Source of the DNA: Phyllobacteriaceae bacterium | Lineage (GTDB): Bacteria > Pseudomonadota > Alphaproteobacteria > Rhizobiales > Rhizobiaceae | Length of the DNA: 64,000 nt | Direction of reading: 5' to 3' | NCBI GenBank assembly: GCA_016711085.1 | Contig: JADJTR010000001.1 | Coordinates: 124,001 to 188,000 of the forward strand | In this document: piece after piece, positions 16,491 to 24,684 of the stretch | How positions within the stretch are numbered: position 1 is the stretch's first letter | Layout: each line of letters begins with the position of its first letter | Program-made: the position numbers and the translations under genes | Notes under the pieces: model-generated | The model's database searches: none | Told to the model about the DNA's origin: nothing | The model's input: the letters and a program-made list of their open reading frames with translations, nothing else

Positions 16491-18270
16491 GGCCGCCTTC
16501 CTGCGGGGTTTTCCATGCCCGGTCGACAATGGCGCGGGCCGGCGGAGCGGCCGAATTTCGTCGTCGATCACCAGGACCGCGGGCAGATCGCTCATGGCGG
16601 ACTTCTCCGCTGAGGGCGCGCGCCGCCGCCGCGTGTGTCGCGATTGCCGACGGCGTGCGCGACTTGGGAACCTTCCTGACGAAATTCGAACGAGCCACAT
16701 GATAGCTCGGGTCGAAGCCGAAAAAATTGCGCTTCATGCGCATGAGTTCCTCCACGCGGTAGACGGCAAGCGGCTTTGCCGCCTCGTCGCTGGCGCGCCC
16801 ATTCTGCTTTTCGGCGAGACGCAAGGCCAGGCACGGATCATTGGCAAGCCGCTCCGCTTCGCGTTTGACCGAAGCGTCGAAGTCCGCCAGGCCGCCGGGA
16901 AGCACTCGATCGGCAAGCCCGAGCGAAAGCGCTTGGTCAGCGCCCATCGGCAGGCGCTGAGCAGCGATGCGCGCCGCGTTCTCCGCACCGCAATGTTTGG
17001 GTAACAGGTACGTCCAGTATTCGGACCCGTGGAGATTGCCCATGTCCTTGTAGTGCGGGTTGAGCACGATACCGCGCCTGAGCCAGATTTCGTCGGCGGC
17101 GCGAGCAAGGAACACGCCGCCAGCGCCGGCGTTTCCGCCGACGGCGGCGATGGTTAGCCGGTCGGTCGTGCGGATGATCGCCTCGGCGAGGTCGTCCATC
17201 GCCTCGATATTGGCGAAGGAGGCATCCGCCGGACTGTCGGCCGCTTCGATCTCGTTGAGGTCGATGCCGTTCGACCAATGGTCCGGTCCGCCTGCCAGCA
17301 CGATGACACGGGTCGGCCGCGCGGTCGCCTCGCGGTAGGCAAGGAGCATGCGTCGGCATGCGCCGACGCCCATCGCCCCGTTGGCGAAGGCAAACGACAG
17401 AAAACCGACGCCGTCGGCCTCCGTGTAGAGGATTTCCGCGTAGCCGTCCTTCTCGGGAAGCGCGACGGCGGCCTCGCCGAGCACCCGCATCGCCGGCAAT
17501 TTGAATGGACGATCCGAAGCGCGGTCGATCAACCGGCCGATCCACACCGCGCCATCCCGCGTCGCCACGCCGACCGCCGGCCCGGAGCGCGCGACGAGCG
17601 TTCCGGGCGGGCCGGTCAAAGCGGCAGGTCGGGCGTCGAACACTCGCAAGCGCCGACCGGCTATTTCCGCCTCGGCCCCCGGCGCGCTGTCGGCGGATGC
17701 GATCTTGCGCAGGATCGCCGAGGTCGTATCGACGGCCCAGTCGATGGCGCGGTCGCCGGTCCTCAACGGTCCACGCCAAACGCGCCCTGCGGGCTGGTCG
17801 GGCAAAGGCCCGGCATGAGTTTCGAAACGATTGATGGCGTCGAGCACGGCCGTAACGGCGGCCTCTGTCACCTCGTGTCGATAGAGACTCGATTTGATGG
17901 TGTTACGCATCCGGAACGATCCTTGCGCCCAAACGGGACCGCCGTCGAGTATGGCTGTCGCCTGCAGCACCGTGACGCCCCATTCGGCGGCGTCGTCGAG
18001 GATCGCGTGATCGAGCGCGGCGGGGCCGGCATCGCCGGGCGGACCGGGATGAACAATCAGGCATGGTCGTTGTTGGTAGATCGAAGCCGGGATGGCGCGC
18101 TTGAGAAAAGGCGCGAGCACGATGTCCGGATCGAAAAGCGCCACGGCTTCTTCCGTCACGGCTTCATTGATGTCGAGTTCTACCGACACCTCGTGGCCGA
18201 GCGCCCGCAACTCAACGTAAAGCCTTTGGGCGAGGCTGTTGAACGCATGGGTCAGGAAGAGAATCCTCAC
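16429..18270 (-). CDS. hoxX: Hydrogenase maturation factor HoxX/HypX (CO ligand synthesis from formyl-THF)
   Basis: Cytoplasmic maturation protein; GTG start at 18270, 1 nt after hypE. The N-terminal part resembles formyl-THF hydrolases/transferases (CLIVHPGPPGDAGPAALDHA), and the C-terminal part (about residues 270-545) resembles enoyl-CoA hydratase (AAVGGNAGAGGVFLARAADE, HGSEYWTYLLPK). HypX is known to make the CO ligand of the active-site iron under aerobic conditions, so its presence suggests hydrogenase assembly in air. Family similarity ends near FVRKVPKSRTPSAIATH (about 16640); the in-frame extension to 16429 reads through a HoxA-like start and the HoxC-like remnant. A natural end at a TGA at 16592-16594, overlapping the hoxA ATG, would need one base added to the GCGGCGGCGG run. 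Confidence 0.85.
   Translation of the reverse strand: MRILFLTHAFNSLAQRLYVELRALGHEVSVELDINEAVTEEAVALFDPDIVLAPFLKRAIPASIYQQRPCLIVHPGPPGDAGPAALDHAILDDAAEWGVTVLQATAILDGGPVWAQGSFRMRNTIKSSLYRHEVTEAAVTAVLDAINRFETHAGPLPDQPAGRVWRGPLRTGDRAIDWAVDTTSAILRKIASADSAPGAEAEIAGRRLRVFDARPAALTGPPGTLVARSGPAVGVATRDGAVWIGRLIDRASDRPFKLPAMRVLGEAAVALPEKDGYAEILYTEADGVGFLSFAFANGAMGVGACRRMLLAYREATARPTRVIVLAGGPDHWSNGIDLNEIEAADSPADASFANIEAMDDLAEAIIRTTDRLTIAAVGGNAGAGGVFLARAADEIWLRRGIVLNPHYKDMGNLHGSEYWTYLLPKHCGAENAARIAAQRLPMGADQALSLGLADRVLPGGLADFDASVKREAERLANDPCLALRLAEKQNGRASDEAAKPLAVYRVEELMRMKRNFFGFDPSYHVARSNFVRKVPKSRTPSAIATHAAAARALSGEVRHERSARGPGDRRRNSAAPPARAIVDRAWKTPQEGGRIFGAFDRAPRRLYLAQRCP
16540..16595 (-). pseudogene. Remnant of HoxA-type (NtrC family) response regulator, first codons only
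   Basis: An ATG at 16595 opens a frame reading MSDLPAVLVIDDEIRPL, the beginning of a receiver domain with its acidic DD pair, as in the hydrogenase regulator HoxA/HupR. After about 17 codons all receiver similarity stops: no phospho-acceptor Asp, no AAA+ domain and no Fis-type DNA-binding domain follow, and the frame closes at 16422. It sits just after hoxX, exactly where hoxA lies in the Ralstonia hyp-hoxX-hoxA-hoxB-hoxC order. The next recognisable sequence is the C-terminus of hoxC, so a deletion removing most of hoxA, all of hoxB and most of hoxC is inferred. Confidence 0.55.
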
Positions 18271-18271
18271 C

Positions 18272-19306
18272 TCAGCAAATCCTCGGCAATTGTTCTCCGG
18301 CGATCCAGTCGACCACGCGGCTGCCGCCGAACGCCGTGCGCATGGTCACGAGCAGCGCCCTGTCCTCGACCACACGGCCGATGATCGCGGCCCGGCGACC
18401 TCGCGGATGACGGCGCATCGCGTCGAGCAAACGCTCGGCGTCCTCAGCCGAGCATATGGCCAGCAACTTCCCCTCATTGGCGATGTTGAGCGGATCGAGA
18501 CCGAGCAACTCGCACGCCGCCGCCACGCCCGGATCGATGGGGATTTCGGCTTCGATCAGGGCCATGCCGACACCGGACTGGTGGGCGATTTCGTTCAGCG
18601 TCGCAGCAAGTCCGCCCCGCGTCGGATCGCGCATGACGCGGATGCCGGGAACGACGGCGAACATCGCCTGCGCCAGATCGGCGAGCGGCTGGCAGTCTGA
18701 GACGATCTCGGTTTCGAAGTCGAGGTTCTCGCGCTTCGACAGGATGGCGACGCCGTGATCGCCCATCGTGCCTGAGACGAGTATGGCGTCGCCCGGGCGC
18801 GCCTTGCTGCCCGACGGCGCCACGGCGTCCGGCGCGACGCCGAGGCCGGTCAGGGCGATGAAGACGCCGTCGGCCTTGCCGCGCTCGACCACCTTGGTAT
18901 CGCCGGCGACGATTTGCGCGCCGGCTTCGCGCGCCGTCGCCGCCATCGAGATGACGATGCGCTCAAGATCGTCGATCGGAAAGCCTTCCTCGAGAATGAA
19001 GGACGCGGTCAGAAACCGGGGAACCGCGCCCATCACCGCGAGATCGTTGACGGTGCCGGCGACCGCGAGCCTGCCGATGTCGCCACCGGGAAAAAACAGC
19101 GGTGCAACCACATGGCCGTCGGTCGTCATCACCAGCCGGCCGGCAACTTCGCCGAGCGCCGCGCCATCGTCGCCCTGATCGAGAAACGGATTGGAAAAAT
19201 GCTTCCGGAAGATCGATCCGATCAATTGTTCGCCGGCCTTGCCGCCGGCGCCATGGGTCATGTCGATGGCGCGCCCCGGCGCGCGCGGATGGCCCGGCTC
19301 GTTCAT
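18272..19306 (-). CDS. hypE: Hydrogenase maturation protein HypE
   Basis: 344-aa PurM/AIR-synthetase-like ATPase that dehydrates the carbamoyl group received from HypF to a thiocyanate on its C-terminal cysteine, then passes CN to iron on HypCD. The start at 19306 overlaps the hypD stop (ATGA); a longer open frame upstream is only hypD antiframe. Motifs include DMTHGAGGKAGEQLI, the ATP-site DQGDDGAAL, GTVNDLAVMGA, GDTKVVERGKADGVF and RDPTRGGLAATLNEIA. The protein ends PRIC, keeping the essential terminal cysteine. Intact and of normal length. Confidence 0.96.
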   Translation of the reverse strand: MNEPGHPRAPGRAIDMTHGAGGKAGEQLIGSIFRKHFSNPFLDQGDDGAALGEVAGRLVMTTDGHVVAPLFFPGGDIGRLAVAGTVNDLAVMGAVPRFLTASFILEEGFPIDDLERIVISMAATAREAGAQIVAGDTKVVERGKADGVFIALTGLGVAPDAVAPSGSKARPGDAILVSGTMGDHGVAILSKRENLDFETEIVSDCQPLADLAQAMFAVVPGIRVMRDPTRGGLAATLNEIAHQSGVGMALIEAEIPIDPGVAAACELLGLDPLNIANEGKLLAICSAEDAERLLDAMRRHPRGRRAAIIGRVVEDRALLVTMRTAFGGSRVVDWIAGEQLPRIC

Positions 19307-20454
19307 TCCGCCGCCTCTGCGACGCGCGGCTGGCCGTCGCGGAAGCGGCCATAGGTCCAGTAGGCCGCGCATGCGCCTTCCGACGACACCATGCAGGACC
19401 CGATCGGGTTCTCCGGCGTGCAGGTCGTGCCGAACAATTTGCAGTCGGTCGGCTTCTTCACGCCGCGCAGGATCGACGGGCACTCGCAGGATTTGACTTC
19501 GCGCGCCTGTTTCGGCGTCAAGGCAAAGCGCTTTTCCGCATCGAATTCGGCGAACGCCTCGCGGATGCGCAGCGCCGAATAGGGCACGGTTCCAAGCCCG
19601 CGCCATTCGAAGCTCTGGCGCAATTCGAAAACCTCGGCGACGAGGGTCTGGGCCTTGAGGTTTCCTTGCCGGGTCACCACGCGGGTGTATTCGTTCTCCA
19701 CTTCGTGGCGGCCTTCGTTGACCTGGCGAATCAGCATCAGCGTCGACTGCATCACGTCGAGCGGCTCGAAACCGGCGATGACGACCGGCTTGCGGAATTC
19801 CTCCGCGAACCAGGCATAGGGATCTGAACCGATCACCGAGGAAACGTGCGAGGGTCCAAGAAACCCGTCGATCTTTACCACGCCGAGTTCTCGCACTTCG
19901 GGCGATTCCAGGATGTGCCCGATGGCGGGTGGCGTCAAAACGTGATTGCAGAACAGCGTGAAGTTGGCGAGACCTTCGGCTTTCGCCATTTTCAACGCCA
20001 CCGCCGATGGCGGCGTTGTCGTCTCGAAGCCGATGGCGAAAAACACGACCTGCCGGTCGGGATTTTCCCGCGCGATCTTCAACGCGTCGAGGGTGGAATA
20101 GACCAAGCGGATATCGGCGCCGTCGGCCTTGGCGCGGATCAATGAACGTTGCTTCGTGCCGGGCACGCGCATCATGTCGCCATAGGAACACAGGATCACG
20201 CCGTGCCGCTCGGCCAGTTCCACTGCGTCGTCGATGCGGTTGACCGGCAACACGCAGACGGGACAGCCAGGACCGTGCACGAAATGAACATTCTTCGGCA
20301 TCAGGTCCTGTACGCCATAGCGGAAAATTGCATGGGTGTGGCCGCCGCAAAACTCCATGAAATGATATTGGCGGCCGGCGTCCGCTTCGCGCACGATCGC
20401 ACCGGCGACCGTCTTGGCCAGTCCGGCGTCGCGATATTCCGTGACGTATTTCAC
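19303..20454 (-). CDS. hypD: Hydrogenase maturation protein HypD
   Basis: 383-aa scaffold protein that with HypC assembles Fe(CN)2CO before transfer to the large subunit. Conserved motifs are present: EFCGGHTHAI (catalytic Cys), HGPGCPVCVLP and GFETTTPPSA. The C-terminal four-cysteine [4Fe-4S] region is CECPSILRG, CKLFGTTCTPENPIGSCMVS. It overlaps hypC by 4 nt and hypE by 4 nt, showing tight co-translation. No defect is seen. Confidence 0.96.
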   Translation of the reverse strand: MKYVTEYRDAGLAKTVAGAIVREADAGRQYHFMEFCGGHTHAIFRYGVQDLMPKNVHFVHGPGCPVCVLPVNRIDDAVELAERHGVILCSYGDMMRVPGTKQRSLIRAKADGADIRLVYSTLDALKIARENPDRQVVFFAIGFETTTPPSAVALKMAKAEGLANFTLFCNHVLTPPAIGHILESPEVRELGVVKIDGFLGPSHVSSVIGSDPYAWFAEEFRKPVVIAGFEPLDVMQSTLMLIRQVNEGRHEVENEYTRVVTRQGNLKAQTLVAEVFELRQSFEWRGLGTVPYSALRIREAFAEFDAEKRFALTPKQAREVKSCECPSILRGVKKPTDCKLFGTTCTPENPIGSCMVSSEGACAAYWTYGRFRDGQPRVAEAAE

Positions 20455-20696
20455 GACGCCATCTCCTCGATCTCCCCGGCGAGGACACCGGCCTCGGCCA
20501 TCATGGCGAGCGTGCGCTCCGCTTCGTCCGGACTGACCTTGTGCAATGCGTAGCCGACATGGATGAGGACGAAATCGCCGATAACAATATCGTCGACCAG
20601 CGCCAGCGAGATGCGCTTCCTCACGCCTTCGAGCGACACCGTCGCCATGGCGTCGTCATGCAATTCGACCACGCGGGCCGGAAGGGCGAGGCACAT
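20451..20696 (-). CDS. hypC: Hydrogenase maturation chaperone HypC
   Basis: 81-aa chaperone that binds the iron precursor with HypD and delivers it to the hydrogenase large subunit. The essential N-terminal Cys is in MCLALPARVVEL, and DFVLIHVGYALHKVS is the conserved second motif. It lies between hypB (3 nt gap) and hypD (4 nt overlap) in the canonical order hypABCDE. A second HypC-like gene (24685-24966) heads the cluster; this copy is assigned as hypC because of its place beside hypD. Confidence 0.94.
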   Translation of the reverse strand: MCLALPARVVELHDDAMATVSLEGVRKRISLALVDDIVIGDFVLIHVGYALHKVSPDEAERTLAMMAEAGVLAGEIEEMAS

Positions 20697-20699
20697 GGC

Positions 20700-21659
20700 T
20701 CAGGCTTCCTTCGCCAGCGCCGGCGATCCCGTCAGCGCCATTTGGCGCGCCGCCATCAACCAGTCAATCCATTCGTCCATGCCCGCGCCGTCGCGGGCGG
20801 AGACCTTCAGCACGCGGATGCGCGGATTGACCCGGCGGGCGTTGGCGATGGTCGCAGCGACGTCGAAATCGAGATGCGGCAGCAGGTCGGTCTTGTTGAG
20901 CAGCATCAAATCGGCGGCGGCGAACATGTCCGGATATTTGAGAGGCTTGTCCTCGCCCTCGGTGACCGAAAGGATGACGATCTTGTGGGCCTCGCCAAGA
21001 TCAAAGCCGGCCGGGCAAACCAGATTGCCGACATTCTCGATGAACAGCACGCCGCCGGCGTCGATAGGCAGATCCTCGAAGGCGTGCCCGACCATGTGCG
21101 CGTCGAGATGGCAGCCCTTGCCGGTATTGATCTGGATCGCCGGCGCGCCGGTCGAGCGGATGCGCTCGGCGTCGTTGGCGGTCTGTTGATCGCCTTCAAT
21201 GACCGCGACGGGCAGCCGGCCGGCCAGCCGTTTGATCGTCTCGACGAGCAGGCTGGTCTTTCCCGATCCAGGACTGGACACGAGATTGAGCGCGAAAATG
21301 CCATGATCGTAAAACGCCAGGCGATTCTCGTCGGCATAGGCGTCGTTCTTCGACAGGATGTTTCGCTCGATTTCCACCATGCGCGTTTGCGTCAAGCCGG
21401 GCGCGTGGGCATGGGCCGGACCGTGCCCGTAGTGGATCGTGCCGTCGGCGGCATGCACATGGCCATCGTCGTGATGGTGATCGTGGACATGGTCTTGACC
21501 GCGCGCGCGCGCGTGTTCGTGCGTATGCGCAACGCCGTCATGGTCGTGCGCGTGGCTGTGGACGATATCGCCGTTCGCATGACCGTGTTGATGGCCTTGG
21601 CCTTTCGCCTTGCCCTCGAAACGGATATCACCTTCGCCGCAACCGCAAACCGCACACAT
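20700..21659 (-). CDS. hypB: Nickel-inserting GTPase HypB with histidine-rich segment
   Basis: 319-aa GTPase for nickel delivery. The start MCAVCGCGEGD (21659) overlaps the hypA stop (TGATG), and CxxCGC is the high-affinity nickel motif of some HypB proteins. Residues about 20-90 form a histidine-rich stretch with some 20 His (GHQHGHANG, HDHHHDDGHVH), which in rhizobial homologues stores nickel. The GTPase domain has the P-loop NLVSSPGSGKTSL, metal-site segment GKGCHLDAHMV, FIENVGNLVCPA and the LNKTDLLPH guanine-recognition motif. Intact. It is the only clearly nickel-storing protein in the island besides the HupE permease. Confidence 0.96.
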   Translation of the reverse strand: MCAVCGCGEGDIRFEGKAKGQGHQHGHANGDIVHSHAHDHDGVAHTHEHARARGQDHVHDHHHDDGHVHAADGTIHYGHGPAHAHAPGLTQTRMVEIERNILSKNDAYADENRLAFYDHGIFALNLVSSPGSGKTSLLVETIKRLAGRLPVAVIEGDQQTANDAERIRSTGAPAIQINTGKGCHLDAHMVGHAFEDLPIDAGGVLFIENVGNLVCPAGFDLGEAHKIVILSVTEGEDKPLKYPDMFAAADLMLLNKTDLLPHLDFDVAATIANARRVNPRIRVLKVSARDGAGMDEWIDWLMAARQMALTGSPALAKEA

Positions 21660-22000
21660 CAGCCGACCTCCAGTTCCTTGATCCGCATCTCTTCCCCGTC
21701 GGTGACTTGCAGGCGATAGCCGCCGCAGCTGGGGCAGGGGTCGAAGCGGGCGTTCACCTTCACGGGCTTGTCGCAATCGAAGCACCAAGCCTCGCCCGGT
21801 TTTTCGTCGATGTCGAGCGTGGCGCCATCGGCGATCGATCCGCGCGTCACCGCGTCGAAGCCGAAACGCAGCGCAGAAATCTCCACGCCGGAAAGCGCTC
21901 CGATTTCCAGTCGCACGCGTTTGACGCGCGAATAAGACTGCGTCTTCGCTTCCGTCTCCATCACGTCGAGTATGCTCTCGCACAACGCCATTTCGTGCAT
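21659..22000 (-). CDS. hypA: Hydrogenase nickel incorporation protein HypA
   Basis: 113-aa nickel metallochaperone. MHEMALCESIL contains the nickel-binding His2. The zinc-binding site is CFDCDKPVKVNARFDPCPSCGG (two CxxC pairs; the first is CFDC and the second CPSC). The start at 22000 overlaps the hupK stop as TGATG; a GTG one codon upstream is possible. It works with HypB and is encoded directly upstream of it. Confidence 0.95.
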   Translation of the reverse strand: MHEMALCESILDVMETEAKTQSYSRVKRVRLEIGALSGVEISALRFGFDAVTRGSIADGATLDIDEKPGEAWCFDCDKPVKVNARFDPCPSCGGYRLQVTDGEEMRIKELEVG

Positions 22001-23043
22001 CACGAAATCCTCAACTCATGCGCCACGCAAGGGTCGAATTCCAGCACCGTCAAGCGGGCGCGCCACTCGATCCCGCCGACGGCGGCATCCAGCCGACGCA
22101 AGGCCCGGTCGGCCGGGCCGTCCGGCGCGAAATGGGCTGTCGTCGGGGCATCGATGCGATAGTCGACGATCCGCCCGTCGACAAGATGTGTTGAGTGTTC
22201 GAGCGTGCCGCGCGCCACGTCAACGCGAGCCCAGCCCGATCCCGGACCGTTGACGCGTCCGGCGGAAATGGCGGACCGCGGCGTTTCGCCCGCGGCAAGG
22301 GATTCCAGGACCGCAAGCAAGCCGATGGCCTCGACGAGGCGAGCGGCGATTCGCGCCGCGAGTTCGCCGTGCTGGGCCGCGATGGCCTTGACGACGCCCG
22401 ACGCGCGATGGCGCGCGTAAGGCGTACCGGTTTCGGCTTCGGTGATTTTCGACGGCTTGTCGCCAAGCAGTCGTTTCATCAACCGCGCCGCCGGGGTGCG
22501 TCCGGCCCCGGCCCAGCGTTCGATCGAAGCGACAACGCTAATCGCTGCGAAATCGGCGTCGGTGTCGCCGAAGAGCAGCTGGCTCAGCGCCGCGCGCGCC
22601 GTTGCGACCAGCGGAGCGATGCCAGGGTCGGAGATGTGGTTTCCGGGATCCCTTCCGACGGCGGCCTGCAAATCCCTGACGATGCGATGCATCGCGGCGA
22701 AAGGAGCGGGATAGCCGGTTTCGCCGAGCATCACCGGCCAGTCGACGGCGATCCGGCCGACATGTTCGCGCAACGCCTCGGCCGTCACCAGCAAAGTACG
22801 TTTCCGCGAAGCCGCCGAATCCGGCTCGACTCCAAGCGCCTGCTCGATCGCCGCCGAGCACGCGGCGGCCTGGGCGTTTCCGCACAGGGGAAACAAGGTG
22901 CGCACGATGGTCGGCGCGTCGGCCGGCGAACGCCCGCCAAGCAGCCTATCCAGTGGCGCCGGTTTCGGCTGCGAAATAAGCACGTCGCGAACACGGTCGC
23001 CGTCAAGCACGATTTCGATGCCGAGTGTGCCGATCAAGCTCAT
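22000..23043 (-). CDS. hupK: Hydrogenase expression/formation protein HupK (HoxV-like scaffold)
   Basis: 347-aa protein distantly related to hydrogenase large subunits. In rhizobia HupK/HoxV is a scaffold or carrier used in cofactor assembly at low oxygen. The start MSLIGTLGIEIVL (23043) forms ATGA with the hybE stop. Visible family traits are FPLCGNAQAAAC near residue 55 and the degenerate C-terminus LEFDPCVAHELRIS, in which only one Cys of the large-subunit DPCxxCxxH motif remains. It should therefore not bind a complete NiFe site. It appears intact, and its stop overlaps hypA. Confidence 0.88.
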   Translation of the reverse strand: MSLIGTLGIEIVLDGDRVRDVLISQPKPAPLDRLLGGRSPADAPTIVRTLFPLCGNAQAAACSAAIEQALGVEPDSAASRKRTLLVTAEALREHVGRIAVDWPVMLGETGYPAPFAAMHRIVRDLQAAVGRDPGNHISDPGIAPLVATARAALSQLLFGDTDADFAAISVVASIERWAGAGRTPAARLMKRLLGDKPSKITEAETGTPYARHRASGVVKAIAAQHGELAARIAARLVEAIGLLAVLESLAAGETPRSAISAGRVNGPGSGWARVDVARGTLEHSTHLVDGRIVDYRIDAPTTAHFAPDGPADRALRRLDAAVGGIEWRARLTVLEFDPCVAHELRIS

Positions 23044-23588
23044 GGCGACGTTTTCTCCGCGCCGCCCAGGCCGAACAAACGGCGGCGCGACAGGACCGCC
23101 TTGTCGCGGTTTTCCGCCATCGGGACCGCATCGGGTTCCGGTTTCCGGCCTTCCCGGATGTCGATCATGGTGCGATCCTCGTCGCCGGCGTCCTCCGCTC
23201 CCAGGACGAAACTGCGGACATAGCGCACCGTCGCGACCGCGCTGTCGTGGCCGGGAAAGACGAACACCGGCGAGAACAGCGAACACAGGCGGAAGGGACC
23301 GCGTGTTTCGTTGTGCCTCTGCATGAACACGAAGCGGCCGCCCGGCAGCGTGGCAATGGACTTCACGCCCGAAGGCGCCGGCGATTCCAGCCGCCCTTGC
23401 AGCAGCACCATCAGGTTCATGAACCACGGCGTGATCAAGACGCAAATCCAATCCGCATCGAACCGCATCATGTCGACGACTTCCGCACGCAAAGCCTCGC
23501 TGGGCATCGGCATGCCAGCCATCGTTTCTTCGATGCGCCGGAAGCGCGCCTCGACGCCATGCGCCAGATCAACCGCCTCGCAATCCAT
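23040..23588 (-). CDS. hupJ: [NiFe] hydrogenase assembly chaperone HybE/HupJ
   Basis: 182-aa chaperone of the HybE/HupJ/HoxT family, thought to guide assembly of Tat-exported small subunits. The start MDCEAVDLAHGVEARFRRIE (23588) is chosen because upstream in-frame sequence belongs to the remains of neighbouring genes. Typical features are MAGMPMPSEALRAEVV and the highly conserved VLITPWFMNLMVLLQG, then LPGGRFVFMQRHNE and LFSPVFVFPGHDSAVATVRY. It overlaps hupK by 4 nt. The C-terminal tail after about residue 145 is longer and basic. Confidence 0.85.
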   Translation of the reverse strand: MDCEAVDLAHGVEARFRRIEETMAGMPMPSEALRAEVVDMMRFDADWICVLITPWFMNLMVLLQGRLESPAPSGVKSIATLPGGRFVFMQRHNETRGPFRLCSLFSPVFVFPGHDSAVATVRYVRSFVLGAEDAGDEDRTMIDIREGRKPEPDAVPMAENRDKAVLSRRRLFGLGGAEKTSP

Positions 23589-23619
23589 CGTTAGCGAACA
23601 CAAATTCTCTGCGCCGGCC

Positions 23620-23789
23620 TTAGCAATGCCGGCAACTCCGGAAATCCGGCAGGTTGGCAAGAGGTCTTCCGGCCGGATTCTGCCAATAGGGATCGCCGTC
23701 GGCGCGATCATGGACTTGCGAGCAGATTTTGCACTCCATGCCCGTTTTCGTGCCGATCTTCGTCGCGTCTTCGCCGTATGAGCCTCCGA
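23620..23789 (-). pseudogene. Decayed rubredoxin gene (hupI)
   Basis: The frame reads FFGGSYGEDATKIGTKTG then MECKICSQVHDRADGDPYWQ and LANLPDFRSCRHC before a TAA at 23620-23622. This matches the HupI/HoxR rubredoxin of hydrogenase clusters, which starts with a FEGSY-like segment and has two CxxC pairs. Both pairs are present, but no start codon precedes the conserved N-terminal segment, the second pair is altered (RSCRHC instead of WRCPxC) and the protein stops at its last Cys. Translation from the internal ATG at 23739 would give 39 aa. A single indel near the stop could extend it, so a damaged but recent gene is possible. Confidence 0.6.
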
Positions 23790-24113
23790 AAAACTTGCCG
23801 TTCGACGGTAGACGTCCAGGATTTCGGCCAGCCCTTCGCGACGATCGGCCAGGTCATCGGCGACTGTCGTGACGACATCGGGCACATCGCAGACTTCAAT
23901 GGAATGGAGGATCAGCGCCTCCTGCAAATTGGAGAAGTGCGCATACGGACACCGCCTACGCGGGTCGCCAAGTCGCGCCAGTTCCTGTCACCGCGCGAGA
24001 ATGCCGTCACCGCGCCTCAGCCAAGCGTTTCGTCCAGATATGTCAGGTCTCGTTCTGTGACAAAAACGGCCACCTCACGGCGGGCCCGATGGATGACCTC
24101 TTTGCCGCTCTCC
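23790..24113 (-). pseudogene. Decayed hupH fragment (C-terminal domain)
   Basis: Downstream of hupE the minus strand shows parts of the HupH C-terminal domain in different frames: DLTYLDETLG then a TGA where the family has LGEGEV, GAVTAF directly after it, and then, in another frame, AHFSNLQEALILHSIEVCDV followed by ADDLADRREGLAEILDVY, the typical HupH end. No start codon or N-terminal domain is present. HupH helps small-subunit maturation in rhizobial Hup systems. A separate HupH-domain gene on the plus strand (25572-25997) is intact and may have made this one redundant. Confidence 0.6.
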
Positions 24114-24683
24114 TCAACCGCCGGCCAGGAACAAGACGCCGGAGCCGGCGACAGCCAATCCGACACCGTAACGCAACACGGCAAGCCGTGATGCGCCGAG
24201 GCCGATTCCGATGCCGGCGAGATGGATCGCCGCGGTGGCGAGCGCGAAGCCGGCGATATAGGCCGCCACGCCTCCGGTCGCCTCGCTGGCGTGGGCGTGG
24301 CCGTGGAACATGGCGAAAATCCCGGCAAGCGCCACTCCGGCGGCGACCGGCAGGCGCGCGCCCGCGACGATCATCAGGCCAAGCGCCAGGACGGACGCGG
24401 CGATCATCGATTCCACACCCGGCAGGCCGATGCCGGCAAAGGCGAGGCCGGCGCCGACAAGCATCGCCGAAACGAAAGCCAGCGGCGCGATCCATACGCG
24501 CTTGGACGCGGCGAGCGCCGACCATACGCCGACCGACAGCATGGCCAGAAGGTGGTCGGGTCCGAAAACCGGATGGGCCAGGCCAGCGGCGAAACCGTCC
24601 GCATGGCCGACGCCAGTGTGGGCGAGCGCCGGCGAGGCGGCGAGCAGGAGCGCGGACATCGCCGCTGCGGTGCGAAGTTTCAT
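24114..24683 (-). CDS. hupE: HupE/UreJ family nickel permease
   Basis: 189-aa membrane protein of the HupE/UreJ family, known in rhizobia to import nickel for hydrogenase synthesis. The signal peptide is MKLRTAAAMSALLLAASPALA, followed by about six membrane helices. The conserved metal-binding motif HPxxGxDHLLAM is present as HPVFGPDHLLAM (about residues 37-48), and FAMFHGHAHASE is a second His cluster. It begins 1 nt after the hupF-like stop. The C-terminus is complete. Confidence 0.92.
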   Translation of the reverse strand: MKLRTAAAMSALLLAASPALAHTGVGHADGFAAGLAHPVFGPDHLLAMLSVGVWSALAASKRVWIAPLAFVSAMLVGAGLAFAGIGLPGVESMIAASVLALGLMIVAGARLPVAAGVALAGIFAMFHGHAHASEATGGVAAYIAGFALATAAIHLAGIGIGLGASRLAVLRYGVGLAVAGSGVLFLAGG

Positions 24684-24684
24684 T

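Noticed and set aside
18272..20488. 738-codon frame that would join an unknown N-terminal region to HypE
   Set aside because: The N-terminal part overlaps hypD out of frame and is low-complexity; HypE starts at 19306 with the normal ATGA overlap.
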